Shown here: piece by piece, positions 34,332 to 45,495 of the stretch
How positions within the stretch are numbered: position 1 is the stretch's first letter
Layout of the letters: every line of letters starts with the position of its first letter
Assembly (NCBI GenBank): GCA_947579665.1
Contig: OX388343.1
Span: forward strand, 98,647,657 to 98,711,656
Origin: Sympetrum striolatum
Taxonomy: Eukaryota > Arthropoda > Insecta > Odonata > Libellulidae
Direction of reading: 5' to 3'
Length of the DNA: 64,000 nt
The notes under the pieces: model-generated
Told to the model about the DNA's origin: nothing
What the model saw: the letters and a program-made list of their open reading frames with translations, nothing else
Database searches by the model: none
Program-made: the position numbers and the translations under genes

Positions 34332-35105
34332 AAATCATCAGGCATGTAGATGAAACCAGTCATGGCAAAAATATTTCTGTGAAAACTACTAAGTTCCTAT
34401 ATTTCATAAGTATAGCAATATTCTAAGAAGTCTAGCTTGAACATATAAGATTATATGATCCAATATGATATAGATTCATTTGATATTCATACAAGATCAT
34501 AGTTGACAAAGCACTACCAAAAACTAGGCCAACTACACAAGTGTTCTCACAACCAAAAATTACCATAAATAAGATTTTGGCGATTCTTATGTAGGAAATA
34601 GAAAATGTATTCACAGACATTGTTAGCTTTCTGTAGGTGCAGGGTCAAAATTATGTAGCAGAGGTTAGGAAGCTGAATAGGGTTTAAGAAGCATATTGTG
34701 TTATTTCAACCATGGCACTCCTGAAAAATTGCATTACTGTGTATATCTTAGATATATACTGCATATCCTCTTAGCTTTTCCAACTTTCTTATTAAAGGGA
34801 ACAGCAAATTTTTACCAAGGATTTGAAATTAATATGTAGAAAATTGAAATAAGATTGAGAAGCAAAAAGCATCTGCAAACTAAGACAGTGTCTGAGAACA
34901 AAGACAGGATTATAAAATACAAACAAAACTAGCAGCTCAATAAAAGGCACACAAGAATAAAATATGTAAATGGCTATCTTTTACTAATAGCAATCCAAAC
35001 TATACCTTTCAATAATAAGTTTTATATAATTACATTTAAGTAAATAGCAAATGAAAAATGGGATATAAAATGAAATTCTCAAGATTTTCAGACATTTAGT
35101 TTAGT
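34332..35105. other. Stretch without a recognised gene
   Basis: AT-rich flank between the Tigger-like pseudogene and the non-LTR element. It may include the 3' end of the former. Confidence 0.4.
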
Positions 35106-36475
35106 GATAGACGTTTAATTAAAAATTTGTATCTAAATCTAACAGGCCGCTTAAGGATAGCTGATGCGGAATCAGATTGGGCTGAATTGGGTAGGGGGGT
35201 AAGACAAGGTCCTATGTCACAGATGCTTTTTAATATATATGCAGAGGAAATGGTGAAAGAAGCCTAGGAAGAAATAGACAAGGGATTAAAGGTTGGTGGG
35301 GAAGTAGTGAAGTCTGTAAGATATGCAGACGATAAAGCAATTGTGTGTGATTCTGTAAAGGGTTTGCAAACTTTAGTAAATGCTCTTAACGATAAATCAA
35401 AGGAGTTTGGAATGAAAATTAACGTACCGTATTTGAGGGCATATAAGACGCACCTTTTTTCCTAAATTATGTCTTGAAAAATTTTCCTGTGTCTTATATG
35501 TGAAGGTTCAATCTCCACGGGTTAACTTTCAATACTGAATGCTATTTTTAGCCCAGATGGTCTATACTACCTATTTCATAATTGCATTCAATGATTGTGT
35601 TAATATTTGGCTTTTACGAAACGTGACGACTAAAAGAAACTACATTATAAGTTATTGTGGTACCGTGCTTTCGCACGGACTATAAAAACTTTTTTTCCTT
35701 GTGAGTGGCCAACTTAATGAGGGTGCGTCTTATACGCCGGTGCGTCTTATATGCCGTCAAATACGGTAAGTAAAACTAAAGTTTTGAAGTTCACTAAGGG
35801 AAAGAAAGCTAAGTTAACTATTAAGGTGGATGGAGGAAAACTAGAGCAGGTGGATAAATTTTCTTATTTGGGAAGTATTTTCTTTTGGGACGGAAGATGT
35901 AAAGATGAGGTTCATAAAAGAATAGCCTTGGCCAAGGAAGCCTTTATGAAGTGAAGAGAATTGATGACCAAAGATCATGACAAAGGAATCAGTAAAGGAT
36001 TGGTGAAATCCCTGGTCTGGAGTGTGTTGCTCTATGGGTGCGAAACGTGGACTTCTAGAAAGGAGGAAGTTATACATTTGGAGGCCTTTAAGAGGTGGGT
36101 ATGGCGTAGAATGGAAAAAGTTAGTTTGGTTGATAGGAAAACAAACAGGGAGGTGTTAGAGATGGTTAGGGAGGAGAGGGCTTTAATTGATGTGATTAAG
36201 TATCGTCATAGAGTAATAGAGTATAGTTACTCTATGGTATCGTCAGAAGAAATGGGTGGGCCAAATATTGAGGGGAGAGGGATTGATAAAGATTGTAATT
36301 GAGGGTAGGATTCAGGGGAAAAAACAGAGGGGAAGACAGGGACAGAAGATTTTGGATGACATAAGGGTGGGGTTAATTATAAGGAAATGAAGGAGATGGC
36401 GCTAAATATGGATTTTTGATGGTGCATGAACCTACCGAAAGGAAGAACACTCATGAATGAATGATTGTTGAATTG
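35106..36475 (+). pseudogene. Non-LTR retrotransposon reverse transcriptase (family A, + strand copy)
   Basis: It reads LYLNLTGRLRIADAESDWAE, then GRGVRQGPMSQMLFNIYAEE (the RT motif with RQG), VVKSVRYADDKAIVCDSVKG (catalytic YADD) and FGMKINV. A MITE interrupts it here. It resumes SKTKVLKFTKGKKAKL, FSYLGSIFFWDGRCKDE, SLVWSVLLYGCETWTSRKEE and HLEAFKRWVWRRMEKVSLVD. An in-frame stop lies at EEMVKEA-TAG and another after LAKEAFMK. The 3' end closes with LPKGRTLMNE near 36470. The 5' part, including the endonuclease, is missing. The element at 39850-45495 on the minus strand belongs to the same family. Confidence 0.85.
35427..35766. mobile_element. 340-bp MITE with 28-bp terminal inverted repeats and TA target duplication
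   Basis: The left end CCGTATTTGAGGGCATATAA (28 bases to 35454) and the reverse complement of 35739-35766 differ at one position in 28. TA flanks both ends (35425-35426 and 35767-35768). Removing the insert and one TA restores the RT frame KINV-SKTK. A second GTGCGTCTTATA motif lies just inside the right repeat. TA duplication suggests a Tc1/mariner-type driver; no coding sequence is present. Confidence 0.9.
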
Positions 36476-39400
36476 TATTTAGTAAACTACATTTCTACAT
36501 CATCTGCTCATTATCGTGTGTTCATTGTTTTTATTAGTGCATGTGGCACTCTATTGTATGTGTTTGCACATTGATATACCGTTAGTTGTTTCGTGGTCTT
36601 TTCGCGTGTATGACATGTGTAATGGCGTGAATAAAGATGCACTCGTTAGGTATCTGATTGCATCTCTTTTCCATTGCACCTGAGTCCTACCTTTCTAATA
36701 ATGATGAATGTTCCGGAAAGGATGCACATGAAGACCCTTCTCGCACCTGGAACATATTGTACAGCTCATTTTATGATTCCCTTTCCCTGTTTAATTTCTT
36801 TTGCTGCACACACAACAGTCCTTCTTTACAACCGGTGATCTTTTTAGTTTCTTCTTATCTTCTCACACTAGTTCGTTTATCTTCAAAGGAAAATGCCAGG
36901 TTTGTGAGAAACTGATTCGCTCAAAACTTTAAGGGGTTGTTACTTGCTTAAAAATAGAGGACATGTATCTAATAATTCAATCTTTTCCTTCTTTCCTAAT
37001 TCTAAACTTGCAATATGTGCAGATATTTTGTGCCTTAACGGGCTCTTAACCTAATTAAACCTTGAAAATTATACCGCCTAGTTGATTTTATTTAATTTTA
37101 TTCTAAAAAGTTAAACTAATCCAGGCATATCTAAGCTTTAGGTATTCCTTTTAGTTAAGATTTATTTCATTATTGATAAAAATTTTGGTTTTAAAGTTAA
37201 ATGAAGATAAAACTTTTGTAACTTCCACATGAATTTATTTAAAAAACAAAAAAATGACTGGTTTCAGTTAAATCGCCAACTTTCAGCAAAGAAAATGCAA
37301 TGTGCGTTCCCATGCAATTATGTAAACATGCTATATGTACAGAAATTTTGCATCTCCAAATCACTTAAAAATAAAGTCTTTCTCTCTTGTTTGTATTTGC
37401 ATACCGTATCAATTCAGAATATGAGACGTTTCCAAAAATGAGGAATAGACTTCCATACCGCAAAACCCGCACGCTCACGCCACCCTAATGATATCTCTTT
37501 GCAAAGAAAGTCTCAAGTTTAAAATTTTCCCTTTGTATTAACTACCTTAACGTTGACATTTACTATTATAGCATAGATAAAAAAATAGGGGCTGGAAGGA
37601 GAGGAGAAGGCAGGGTCCCGCCATATAACTTATATTGGTTACGGGTTCCTTAAAATTTTATCCTAACATTTGTTTACAACCAAGTGTACTAACGGATGAC
37701 ATTGTTATACCACCATCAAAGATTTGTTTAAATTCTACTTATTGTATTAATCAGGAAATTTCTCAATTATCACACATATTGTCAGCATAGGTCAAGAATC
37801 AGAAAAATTTTGAGAAAGAAAATGAGCTCTTTAGCAGCACCTATAAATTTGCTCCTAAAGAGAATTAAAAACATGATTCTGTACATCAAAGAAACATTTC
37901 TCAAAATTAAACTTTTTGTCTCCCCTACTACAAATTTTAAAATGATTTTTTTGTGAGGAATACTGCAAAAGGTATTATCTGTTAAAAGGTATTTAGCTTT
38001 CTTTTCAAATTAAGGAAAATAGAGAATGCATAGTTTAGAAACACTGCGGTTCATAGATTTACATAGAATTTTTATCATTCCTACATTCAGAAATCTACGT
38101 AGAATACACACATTGATAAATCTACATATAATATTTTCTCTATGTTTAAGAAACTTATGGAACTCATACTTAATTTTTCCATGTATATAAGCAAACAAAT
38201 CTTTAAAATTTATTTCGAAATTTTGTATCTTGTATGAAAAAGCATATTTTTATCATATTTTGCGTATACAATGTAATGTTTTCAAATATACAATTGGTTT
38301 TTCTTCTCAGTCTTTTAATCTATAGGTTTAAATACATAGTTTCAATTATATGAGGAGTTCAGAGTATTTTTACTGTTTTTAGGTCTCAATTTTGATTTCC
38401 ACTTTTACTGAACATTTAAATTTATTTATCCTTAACGTCTCACATTTTTGCTACCTAGTTCTTGCCATACTAATTGTTAGCAAAAGGTGATAAAAGTATT
38501 TTTCCAATTAAACCAATTAATTAATGAATGAGAGAAGTAAGAAATTTTATTTTCTTTAGGGATGAGCACTAATCAGAAGAAAGTTGCTAAGAACTACAGC
38601 TACCAGGCCACTTTTTTCTATCATGAAGTAAATAAACATAAATATATGTTCTATTCTATTTCTATTGCATTATAGTAAGTTTATTTTTCTAAAGGTGTTG
38701 GAAGTTCATTTTTAACTTATAGGCCATGAAAATCACATCATATTTCTATTCAGCTATAGTGATCTTCTTGATTTTTGGGTTATATTCATCAGGATGTAGG
38801 TGGATGCATACTTAGAATACTCAATCTTCAAAGCTTTCCTCTAGTTTTCCTTATGGCAAATTCCCTGGGGTGAGGCTTTATTGACAATAAAAGCTTGTCC
38901 TTTCTCAATTAAGTTATTAGCTTGGGGATGATGTTTACAGCTTGGAAAGGCATTCTTAACTTTTATAGAAACGTTTACTTGAGAATCTCATTGATTGGAT
39001 ATGAGTTGTTTACATCATACATCTGTCATATTTTTATTCCATGTATGACTAACATGTCTCATCCATATCATCATATTTTTAACTGTGCACTTCTGCAATA
39101 GTTAGCTCACCAAGGAAACTGTGTAACTCTTCCATTGTCAATTTGTTACTAAAATTTGGCCTTTTATTTTGTTTGGCAACTTCATTCCACTTACACATTT
39201 TAAAATTTTCTGTTTGTTTCTCTATTTATGATATCTCGCATCTCAATAGTAGAATTCTTTTATATGTTCCTCATGTGGAAAGATATTTATTGCAAGCGAT
39301 TTCACTCCCAAAATGTTATGATGATGTCATTATGATGTTTCTGCACTGTGCATATCATAGTACAGGAGTTGACACTTTCCATACCGTACCATAATAATAA

Positions 39401-39849
39401 AGATATTATTTACTATATATCCAAAGATATAGGTTTTATACGTAAATATAAAAATTGCACTAGTTGACACATGTCATATGAAGCTAAGAGACTAAAGAAG
39501 GTGAAAAAATATATAATAGAAGTATACAATACTAGGGTAAAAAAAAAGAATCAATAAAAAGAGAGATAAAGTTCAATGGAATAGAGCGTTCTGTTAATTA
39601 AATAGTTCTTGAGATTCAATTTAAAAGAGAGTAAAGAGGATGGAAAGAGAAATTTAACTTGGTGCTTGAAAGTGTGTGGCTTAGCCCAATGTAATACAGA
39701 AGTGAAAATAGTGACTTGGCTGGTATGCGCATATGGTGAACATGAAGATTGTTACTATTACATACATTGTGGTTATGTTTATCAGAATTTGTCTTGAAAT
39801 TCCATAAGTGGTTTTAGCATGAATAACTTATGTGAAAATGAAATTGCAG
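36476..39849. other. Long stretch without a recognised gene
   Basis: AT-rich, stops in all frames. A run of related short motifs (AATCTACGTAGAAT and similar) occurs near 38060-38130. A pale purine-rich patch lies at 37589-37620. No exon or RNA gene was recognised. Confidence 0.5.
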
Positions 39850-40181
39850 GGTAGACGTGGAAGCAAAAATTGCCTGAAGAAGGGAAAACTGAGTGAATCT
39901 AGTTTAATGTTTGCTAGTCCCTCTTCTCCCTTGATTACCCTACTCCTTAAGTCATGGAACATCTTTTGTTCCCCCCTAAATTACATTCTTTAGCAATCCC
40001 TCCCCTCTCAATATTGGACCCACCCTTTTCCTCTGTCGATGCTTTATCACTTCAATTAAGGCCCTCTCTTCCCCAACCATCTCCAACACCTCCGTATTAG
40101 TTTCCCTATCAACCCAATATACTTTTTCCATTGTAAGCCAAACCCAAAGCTCAAAAGCCTCCAAACATTTGACCTCCTCCT
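39850..40181 (-). pseudogene. Non-LTR retrotransposon (family A), 3' part, minus strand
   Basis: The minus strand reads EVKCLEAFELWVWLTMEKVY, then WVDRETNTEVLEMVGEERAL and IEVIKHRQRK, matching the post-RT region of the element at 35.1-36.5 kb (HLEAFKRWVWRRMEKVSLVD, REVLEMVREERAL). It is the continuation of 44941-45495 across the copia insertion. Confidence 0.8.
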
Positions 40182-40386
40182 TGTTACAAAATAGTCGTTA
40201 AAGATGCACGAAGTGCACTTATGACAACGTGGATGAGGATCGATTTAAATAACGCCCGAACTGCTTTAGTGTTGATAACGAACTGCCGTCTTTATTAAAT
40301 CCAACATGGCGGCTGCATACATACAAAAAAATAGAACATCACAAATGCAGAACACTTTTATGGTCACATAATGACACATTCTAACA
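40182..40386 (-). repeat. copia 3' LTR
   Basis: 205 bases bounded by TGTTAC and TCTAACA in + orientation, as in the 5' LTR. It differs from 44731-44935 at two sites near the right end (ACATCACAAA versus ACATCGCAAA, and AGAACACT versus AGACCACT). Confidence 0.95.
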
Positions 40387-40395
40387 CCTCTCCTC
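40387..40395 (-). other. copia polypurine tract
   Basis: On the minus strand GAGGAGAGG lies directly upstream of the 3' LTR. This is the expected position and composition for the plus-strand DNA primer. Confidence 0.75.
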
Positions 40396-40608
40396 GTTAC
40401 AGACCATAAATGTTGCACATCACTATTGGAATATATCAAATAAAAAACCAATTATGCACTCAAAAAAAAAATATACATAACATTCCCCTATATTTCATCA
40501 TCAAATCACCAAACTCAGAGGATGAAAAAAAAATCGAATAAGCACAACGAAAGGCAGAAAATACCTTCAAATGGGCTAATAACATTTGATAGTCAAGCAA
40601 AAGAAAGA

Positions 40609-43600
40609 TCAAACTAAACCCATCAATTTTGAGAATGCCTTACATTTCAGTCCTGGCAGAGGTTTTGTTAGAAGGTCAGCACAGTTTCCTGCTGAAGGCA
40701 CATAATTAAACACAATCTCCCCACTTTCTACAAGCTCTCTTATGTAGTGGTATTTGACATTTATGTGCTTGCTCCTATCAGAAATCGAGTTACCACCAGC
40801 AATGCACATTGCGCCCCTGTTATCTACATTGATAACACATGGTGTGGAAATCATTTTGCCCTGCCCAATTTCGTTGAGGAAAGACCTCAACCAAACTACC
40901 TCTGTGGCCGCTTCATACATCGATAGGTATTCTGCATGGGTGGTGGAAGTTGCCACACATCTCTGTTTCCGGCTTCTCCAACATACAGCTGCTCCTGCTA
41001 GATTTACCACATACCCAGTGATTGATCTTTCATCATCTACATCATTCGCCCAGTCAGCATCCACATACACCTCTAATGGTTTACCTGTCTTTGAATAATG
41101 CAAAGCATAGGACATAGTACCCTTCAAGTACCTGAATACATGTTTTGCATTCCTCCAATCAGAAACACTTGGGTTCTCACAGTATTGGCTCAGTCTACAA
41201 ACAGCATATGAGATGTCTAGCCTAGTACCACTGGCAAGATATAACAAGCACCCAATGGCCTTGCGATACAAATAATTATCAAATGCATTCTCTTCAGTTA
41301 CCACCTCCCTTACAGTTTGTACAACCTCCAATGGAGATACCACCCCTTTACATTCTGACATATTAAATGAGTTTAAAACATGATTAACATAATCTTCCTG
41401 ACTTACAACTAATAAATCTCTCTCAGGTCTCATTATCTGAAGAGAAAGCAAATTAGAAATTTCTCCGATGTCCTTAATCCTAAGTAGTTTTGCCAATTCA
41501 CACTTCAGTCTCATAATGTTTTCTCTAATTCCTACAATCAATATGTCATCTACATACACTCCTAAAATCACATTATCACCTTTATACACACAATTATCAC
41601 TGACACATCTGGTTAACCCCAACTCCAACAGTCTTTTATTCAAGAAATTGTTCCAATTTCGACCCGATTGTTTAAGTCCATAAACACTTTTTAACAGTCT
41701 ATATACAAAACTTGTGGGACATTTCTCAGGCTCCTCATAACAAGGGGCTTGCTCCATATAAATCACAGCATCAATAGGGCAATTTAGGTAGGCCCCAACC
41801 ACATCCACCTGTTGAATATCCCACCCATTCTCAATAGCCACTGCCATTAATAATCTCAAGGTTTTCCTTTGGATTACCGAACTGAAGGTCTCAGAATAAT
41901 CCACCCCTTCAACTTGCCTGAAACCTTGGGCAACAAGCCTTGCCTTGAATTTTGCCACTGAACCCATCTGGTCCCTTTTGAGCGAGAAAACCCACTTACT
42001 CCCTATGACATTCACCCCTTTTGGTCTTTTGACAATTTCCCATGTCTGTTGCTCCCTCATATTTCTCACCTCTTCCTCCATTGCGGCTCTCCACTCAGAT
42101 GCAAAAATACCATTGAGAGCCTCCTCTGCAGTCTCTGGTATGGGCACATCATCCCGGCTCATGGTATTTACCAGGTTGCAGCATGGACATGTTCGCGGAA
42201 TTCTTTGTCTAGAGGACCTCCTCAATTCCGCAATATCCTCTCCTACAGGAATAGGCTGCTGTCCTCCCTCCTCTCCTGGAATTGGCAGCTCCTCTTCTCC
42301 TGGAATTGGCAGCTCCTCTTCTCCTGGAACTGGCAGCCCCTCCTCTTCTGTTTCACTTTCCTCTCCTGGTGGGAACCATTCAGACGTCTGCACTCTCAGG
42401 TGGTCCTTCTCTAAGAATTGTCTCTCTGGGTCACTCCTAATTTTGTACGGAAAAATATCCTCCCGGAAGACAACATCCCGGCTGATTACTACCCTCTGCT
42501 CCTTCAGACACCACAAGCGGTATCCCTTAATGCCTTGCTGGCATCCAAGCATCACACATTCCTTAGCCCGAGGACTAAGTCTCCCCTCCTTAACAGGAAC
42601 CCATGCCCATGCTTGACAGCCAAACACTCTTATGTGCTCAAAATCAGCAATATTCAGCTCTCTCTCATTCCAAACCTCAAGTGGAATTTTGTCACCAATA
42701 GCTAATGATGGACACATATTAAGGACATGGCAAGCATTCCTTAATGCTTCTCCCCAGAAATTATAAGGCATACCTGAGTAAATCAGTAGACACCTGGTTG
42801 TATTCATCAAAGTCTGGTTTAAACGCTCTGCCATGCCATTCTGCTGTGGTGTATAAGGGACACAGCGATGGTGAAGAATCCCATTTCTCCTGAGATGGTC
42901 CAAGAATTCATTTCCAGTATATTCTCCTCCATTATCAGACTGGAACTCTTTAATCCTTCTCCCTTTTTCCAGCTCCACCTTAGCTTGAAAACTCTTGAAG
43001 ACATCAAACGCCTCCCCTTTCCTCTTAATTGGTGTTGCTTCCACAAAGTGAGAACACTCATCAATAAATGTAATAAAATATTTACATCCACCAATTGTAG
43101 CTGGAGAGATGGGAACCACGACATCTGAATGAATTCTATCAAGAACCCCTTTCACCCTTTCTCCACAATTATTAGGAAACTTGGCACGCTTCATTTTCCC
43201 CTGGATACATGCATCACAATTTCCTTGCATCGCTCCCATGGCACTGATGTATGGTATCTTCTTCAATGTTGCATCATTATGGTGTCCAAGACGTGCATGC
43301 CATGTCGAGAATGTCACTCTAGAAGCCGTTGTACGTCCCTTGAATTCCGATTTTAAACTGCTTATCGGCATTCCACCTTCAGTTGTGAGATAGTAAAGCC
43401 TACCTACTCGGTGGGCTTTGAACAGTTGTTTCTCACCCTCCAGTACCTTTGCTTCCCCATTGAATGCAACAATTTTGAGTCCCTTTTCTTCCAAAACCCC
43501 TTGAGATATCAAATTATCCTGCAGATTAGGGACATATAAAACTTCACTAAAATCAATGTCCCACCCCCCACATTCTTGTGAAATATGCAACAGCACCCTA

Positions 43601-43773
43601 CCTTTTCCCTCAATTTTAAGTGGTGTTCCATCACCCACAGTGACCTCTCCATCCATGGCTTCAAAGTCCCTCAGAAGGTCCCGTCTGTAAGTCATATGGT
43701 CTGAGGCCCCACAGTCTAATAGCCAAACACTCTGGTCCTCATTGGTCTCCCTTTTCCGCAGACACAGGGCTTT
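40609..43773 (-). CDS. copia pro-pol: protease, integrase, reverse transcriptase, RNase H
   Basis: The frame continues from the gag stop and is open for about 1054 codons. The protease active site DCGASDHM is just upstream of the first internal Met (43695). Integrase follows with the zinc site HARLGHHND...CDACIQGK and catalytic segments DRIHSDVV, FQSDNGGEY and NGMAERLNQTL. A linker holds a repeated PIPGEEEL unit. Reverse transcriptase has AYLNCPI, SVYGLKQSGRNW and the catalytic YVDDILIVG. RNase H has VYVDADWANDVDD, STTHAEY and VDNRGAMCIA. The protein ends ADLLTKPLPGLKCKAFSKLM. All catalytic residues seem present, so this part could be functional. The usual element makes one Gag-Pol polyprotein; here the TAA at 43774-43776 would have to be read through or is a mutation. 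Confidence 0.95.
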   Translation of the reverse strand, partial: KALCLRKRETNEDQSVWLLDCGASDHMTYRRDLLRDFEAMDGEVTVGDGTPLKIEGKGRVLLHISQECGGWDIDFSEVLYVPNLQDNLISQGVLEEKGLKIVAFNGEAKVLEGEKQLFKAHRVGRLYYLTTEGGMPISSLKSEFKGRTTASRVTFSTWHARLGHHNDATLKKIPYISAMGAMQGNCDACIQGKMKRAKFPNNCGERVKGVLDRIHSDVVVPISPATIGGCKYFITFIDECSHFVEATPIKRKGEAFDVFKSFQAKVELEKGRRIKEFQSDNGGEYTGNEFLDHLRRNGILHHRCVPYTPQQNGMAERLNQTLMNTTRCLLIYSGMPYNFWGEALRNACHVLNMCPSLAIGDKIPLEVWNERELNIADFEHIRVFGCQAWAWVPVKEGRLSPRAKECVMLGCQQGIKGYRLWCLKEQRVVISRDVVFREDIFPYKIRSDPERQFLEKDHLRVQTSEWFPPGEESETEEEGLPVPGEEELPIPGEEELPIPGEEGGQQPIPVGEDIAELRRSSRQRIPRTCPCCNLVNTMSRDDVPIPETAEEALNGIFASEWRAAMEEEVRNMREQQTWEIVKRPKGVNVIGSKWVFSLKRDQMGSVAKFKARLVAQGFRQVEGVDYSETFSSVIQRKTLRLLMAVAIENGWDIQQVDVVGAYLNCPIDAVIYMEQAPCYEEPEKCPTSFVYRLLKSVYGLKQSGRNWNNFLNKRLLELGLTRCVSDNCVYKGDNVILGVYVDDILIVGIRENIMRLKCELAKLLRIKDIGEISNLLSLQIMRPERDLLVVSQEDYVNHVLNSFNMSECKGVVSPLEVVQTVREVVTEENAFDNYLYRKAIGCLLYLASGTRLDISYAVCRLSQYCENPSVSDWRNAKHVFRYLKGTMSYALHYSKTGKPLEVYVDADWANDVDDERSITGYVVNLAGAAVCWRSRKQRCVATSTTHAEYLSMYEAATEVVWLRSFLNEIGQGKMISTPCVINVDNRGAMCIAGGNSISDRSKHINVKYHYIRELVESGEIVFNYVPSAGNCADLLTKPLPGLKCKAFSKLMGLV

Positions 43774-44625
43774 TTATTCTCTTGTTACTACAGATGCTGT
43801 CGCTTGCCTCATCTCATGGTTTCCTTCTTCCTTCTCCTTACTAACCTTCGGGCACTTTCGTGAAATATGGCCCTTTTCCCCACAGGCATAGCACCAAAAG
43901 TCCTTGTGGCGTCTTGGCTCCGGCTTCCTCCGTTCTTGCTCTGGTTTCCTTCGTTCTGGCTCTTCCTTTAAGCTTCTGGGTCTCCTAGAAGTCTTCAAGG
44001 CATGGTGGTCCAATCCATTCCGCTCGTCCGCCAGCCTAATTATCTTCTCTTCCAGCAAAAGCTTCGCCTTAACTTTGTGCGTAGTGAGCCCGCCTTCAAT
44101 TTCCCTCTCTAAACTACGGATTAACCCCTCATATTTATCCATTGGCAATCCCATTAGAAAAAATGCGGCCAAAATAGAGTCAGAGAAAATTAAACCACAC
44201 TTCTTAATCTTCTTGTTTAAGTCCTGCAAATTATTTATATACTCCTGTACACTAATATCATCCGTTTTCCGCATGTTCACTAATTCCCTCAAAAACAATG
44301 TTTGCTGCAGAAGGCCGTAGTCTGTACACATAGACTCCAAGGTCTCCCACATTTCCTGGGCGGTTTCACAGTCTGCTATGTCATCGAGAAAGGAGTCACT
44401 CACATACGAAATTAGAATTCCCTTGGCCACGTTGTCCATCTTGGATCGTCTTCTTAGCTCGTTCGTGTCGGCTTCCAATGAATCCCAACCGCTAATCGAT
44501 CCCCAACATCCCGATCGAAGACACAACGCCTTAATTCTAATTGCCCATTTATAATAATTTTCGCCGTTCAATAACGGACACTTCACGACTTCCTCCCGCG
44601 CTTCGTGCTCGAACGATGCTTCCAT
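43774..44625 (-). CDS. copia gag
   Basis: 283 codons from MEASFEHEAREEVVKCPLLN to TASVVTRE and TAA. It has the UBN2-like capsid region (WAIRIKALCLRSGCWG, MWETLESMCTDYG, LREL..MRKTDDISVQEYIN, GLPMDKYEGLIRSLE) and the CCHC zinc knuckle CYACGEKGHISRKCPK near the end. It forms the particle core and binds element RNA. The pro-pol frame follows in the same phase after the single stop. Confidence 0.93.
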   Translation of the reverse strand: MEASFEHEAREEVVKCPLLNGENYYKWAIRIKALCLRSGCWGSISGWDSLEADTNELRRRSKMDNVAKGILISYVSDSFLDDIADCETAQEMWETLESMCTDYGLLQQTLFLRELVNMRKTDDISVQEYINNLQDLNKKIKKCGLIFSDSILAAFFLMGLPMDKYEGLIRSLEREIEGGLTTHKVKAKLLLEEKIIRLADERNGLDHHALKTSRRPRSLKEEPERRKPEQERRKPEPRRHKDFWCYACGEKGHISRKCPKVSKEKEEGNHEMRQATASVVTRE

Positions 44626-44716
44626 GCTTTCACTCCGCGAGTCCGTAACGACAAATAAAACAGTTATTTTCCACCGGTGTTATTACTCCCTATCGAATTT
44701 TAACCTCAAACGTAAC

Positions 44717-44730
44717 CTGGGCCCATAACC
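44717..44730 (-). other. copia primer-binding site (half initiator tRNA-Met)
   Basis: Directly after the 5' LTR the minus strand reads GGTTATGGGCCCAG. Its complement, CTGGGCCCATAACC, is the anticodon stem-loop of initiator tRNA-Met. Priming from an internal, half-tRNA position is known for Drosophila copia. Confidence 0.8.
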
Positions 44731-44935
44731 TGTTACAAAATAGTCGTTAAAGATGCACGAAGTGCACTTATGACAACGTGGATGAGGATCGATTTAAATA
44801 ACGCCCGAACTGCTTTAGTGTTGATAACGAACTGCCGTCTTTATTAAATCCAACATGGCGGCTGCATACATACAAAAAAATAGAACATCGCAAATGCAGA
44901 CCACTTTTATGGTCACATAATGACACATTCTAACA
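44731..44935 (-). repeat. copia 5' LTR
   Basis: 205 bases, bounded as in the other LTR, followed by the CTCCT target duplication at 44936-44940. It would carry the promoter; no TATA box is assigned with confidence. Confidence 0.95.
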
Positions 44936-44940
44936 CTCCT

Positions 44941-45495
44941 TTTCTTATGGTCCTTGCTACACACCTATACAGCAAAACACTCCATATGAAAGATTTCAAG
45001 GAACCAAGACCAATATTTTCCTGATTCCTTAATCAAGACATCAGGTCATCAATTCCCATTGCTTCATGAAGTATTCATTAGCATCTTCCATCCCAAGAAA
45101 GAGTACTTCCCAAGTAAGGAAATGTATAATAAAGTTTTGGTGAGGTAGGACACCTTTACTCCTTTTTCCAACTCAGCCCAATCTAATTCTCCATCACCTA
45201 TCTTTGTGTGGGCTATTTGATTCATCTCCTATCTTTCCAGTCAAACCCAATTTTGTTTAATATCCCCATCAATTTTGGCCACTGGACTCTATAGAAAGAG
45301 CTTTCAAAATCCACAAAGCATACACATAAATCCTTCTTAAATTCCAGGCTTTGTTCAGCAAGTCACTCCAATTGCATCCCTCGTTCCTTTCCCTCTCTGA
45401 AAATCAAACTAATCTTCTCCAATTTACCCTTTAATTCTTTCCTCAATCCATCTATTCAAGACCCTTAGAATCAATGGATTCCAATCACTCAAAAT
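44941..45495 (-). pseudogene. Non-LTR retrotransposon (family A), reverse transcriptase part, minus strand
   Basis: Reading down from about 45480 the minus strand gives RVLNRWIEERIKG, FQRGKGTRDAIGV, then KIGDGELDWAELEKGVK near 45200, and SFIWSVLLYRCVARTIRK next to the copia LTR. These match the element at 35.1 kb (ESDWAELGRGVRQG, SLVWSVLLYGCETWTSRKEE). The catalytic box region is partly deleted and several stops are present. Confidence 0.75.

Larger units (their letters stand above)
40182..44935 (-). mobile_element. Ty1/copia LTR retrotransposon, nearly intact
   Basis: The element reads on the minus strand. It has 205-bp LTRs, a tRNA-iMet primer site, gag, protease, integrase, reverse transcriptase, RNase H, a polypurine tract and a 5-bp target duplication CTCCT at 40177-40181 and 44936-44940. 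The LTRs differ at two positions, so the insertion is recent. It sits inside an older non-LTR element. The one clear lesion is an in-frame TAA between gag and protease. Confidence 0.95.

Noticed and set aside
41945..42616. 223-codon open frame on the + strand inside the copia
   Set aside because: It is antisense to the intact pol frame, with composition dictated by that frame and no recognisable domain.
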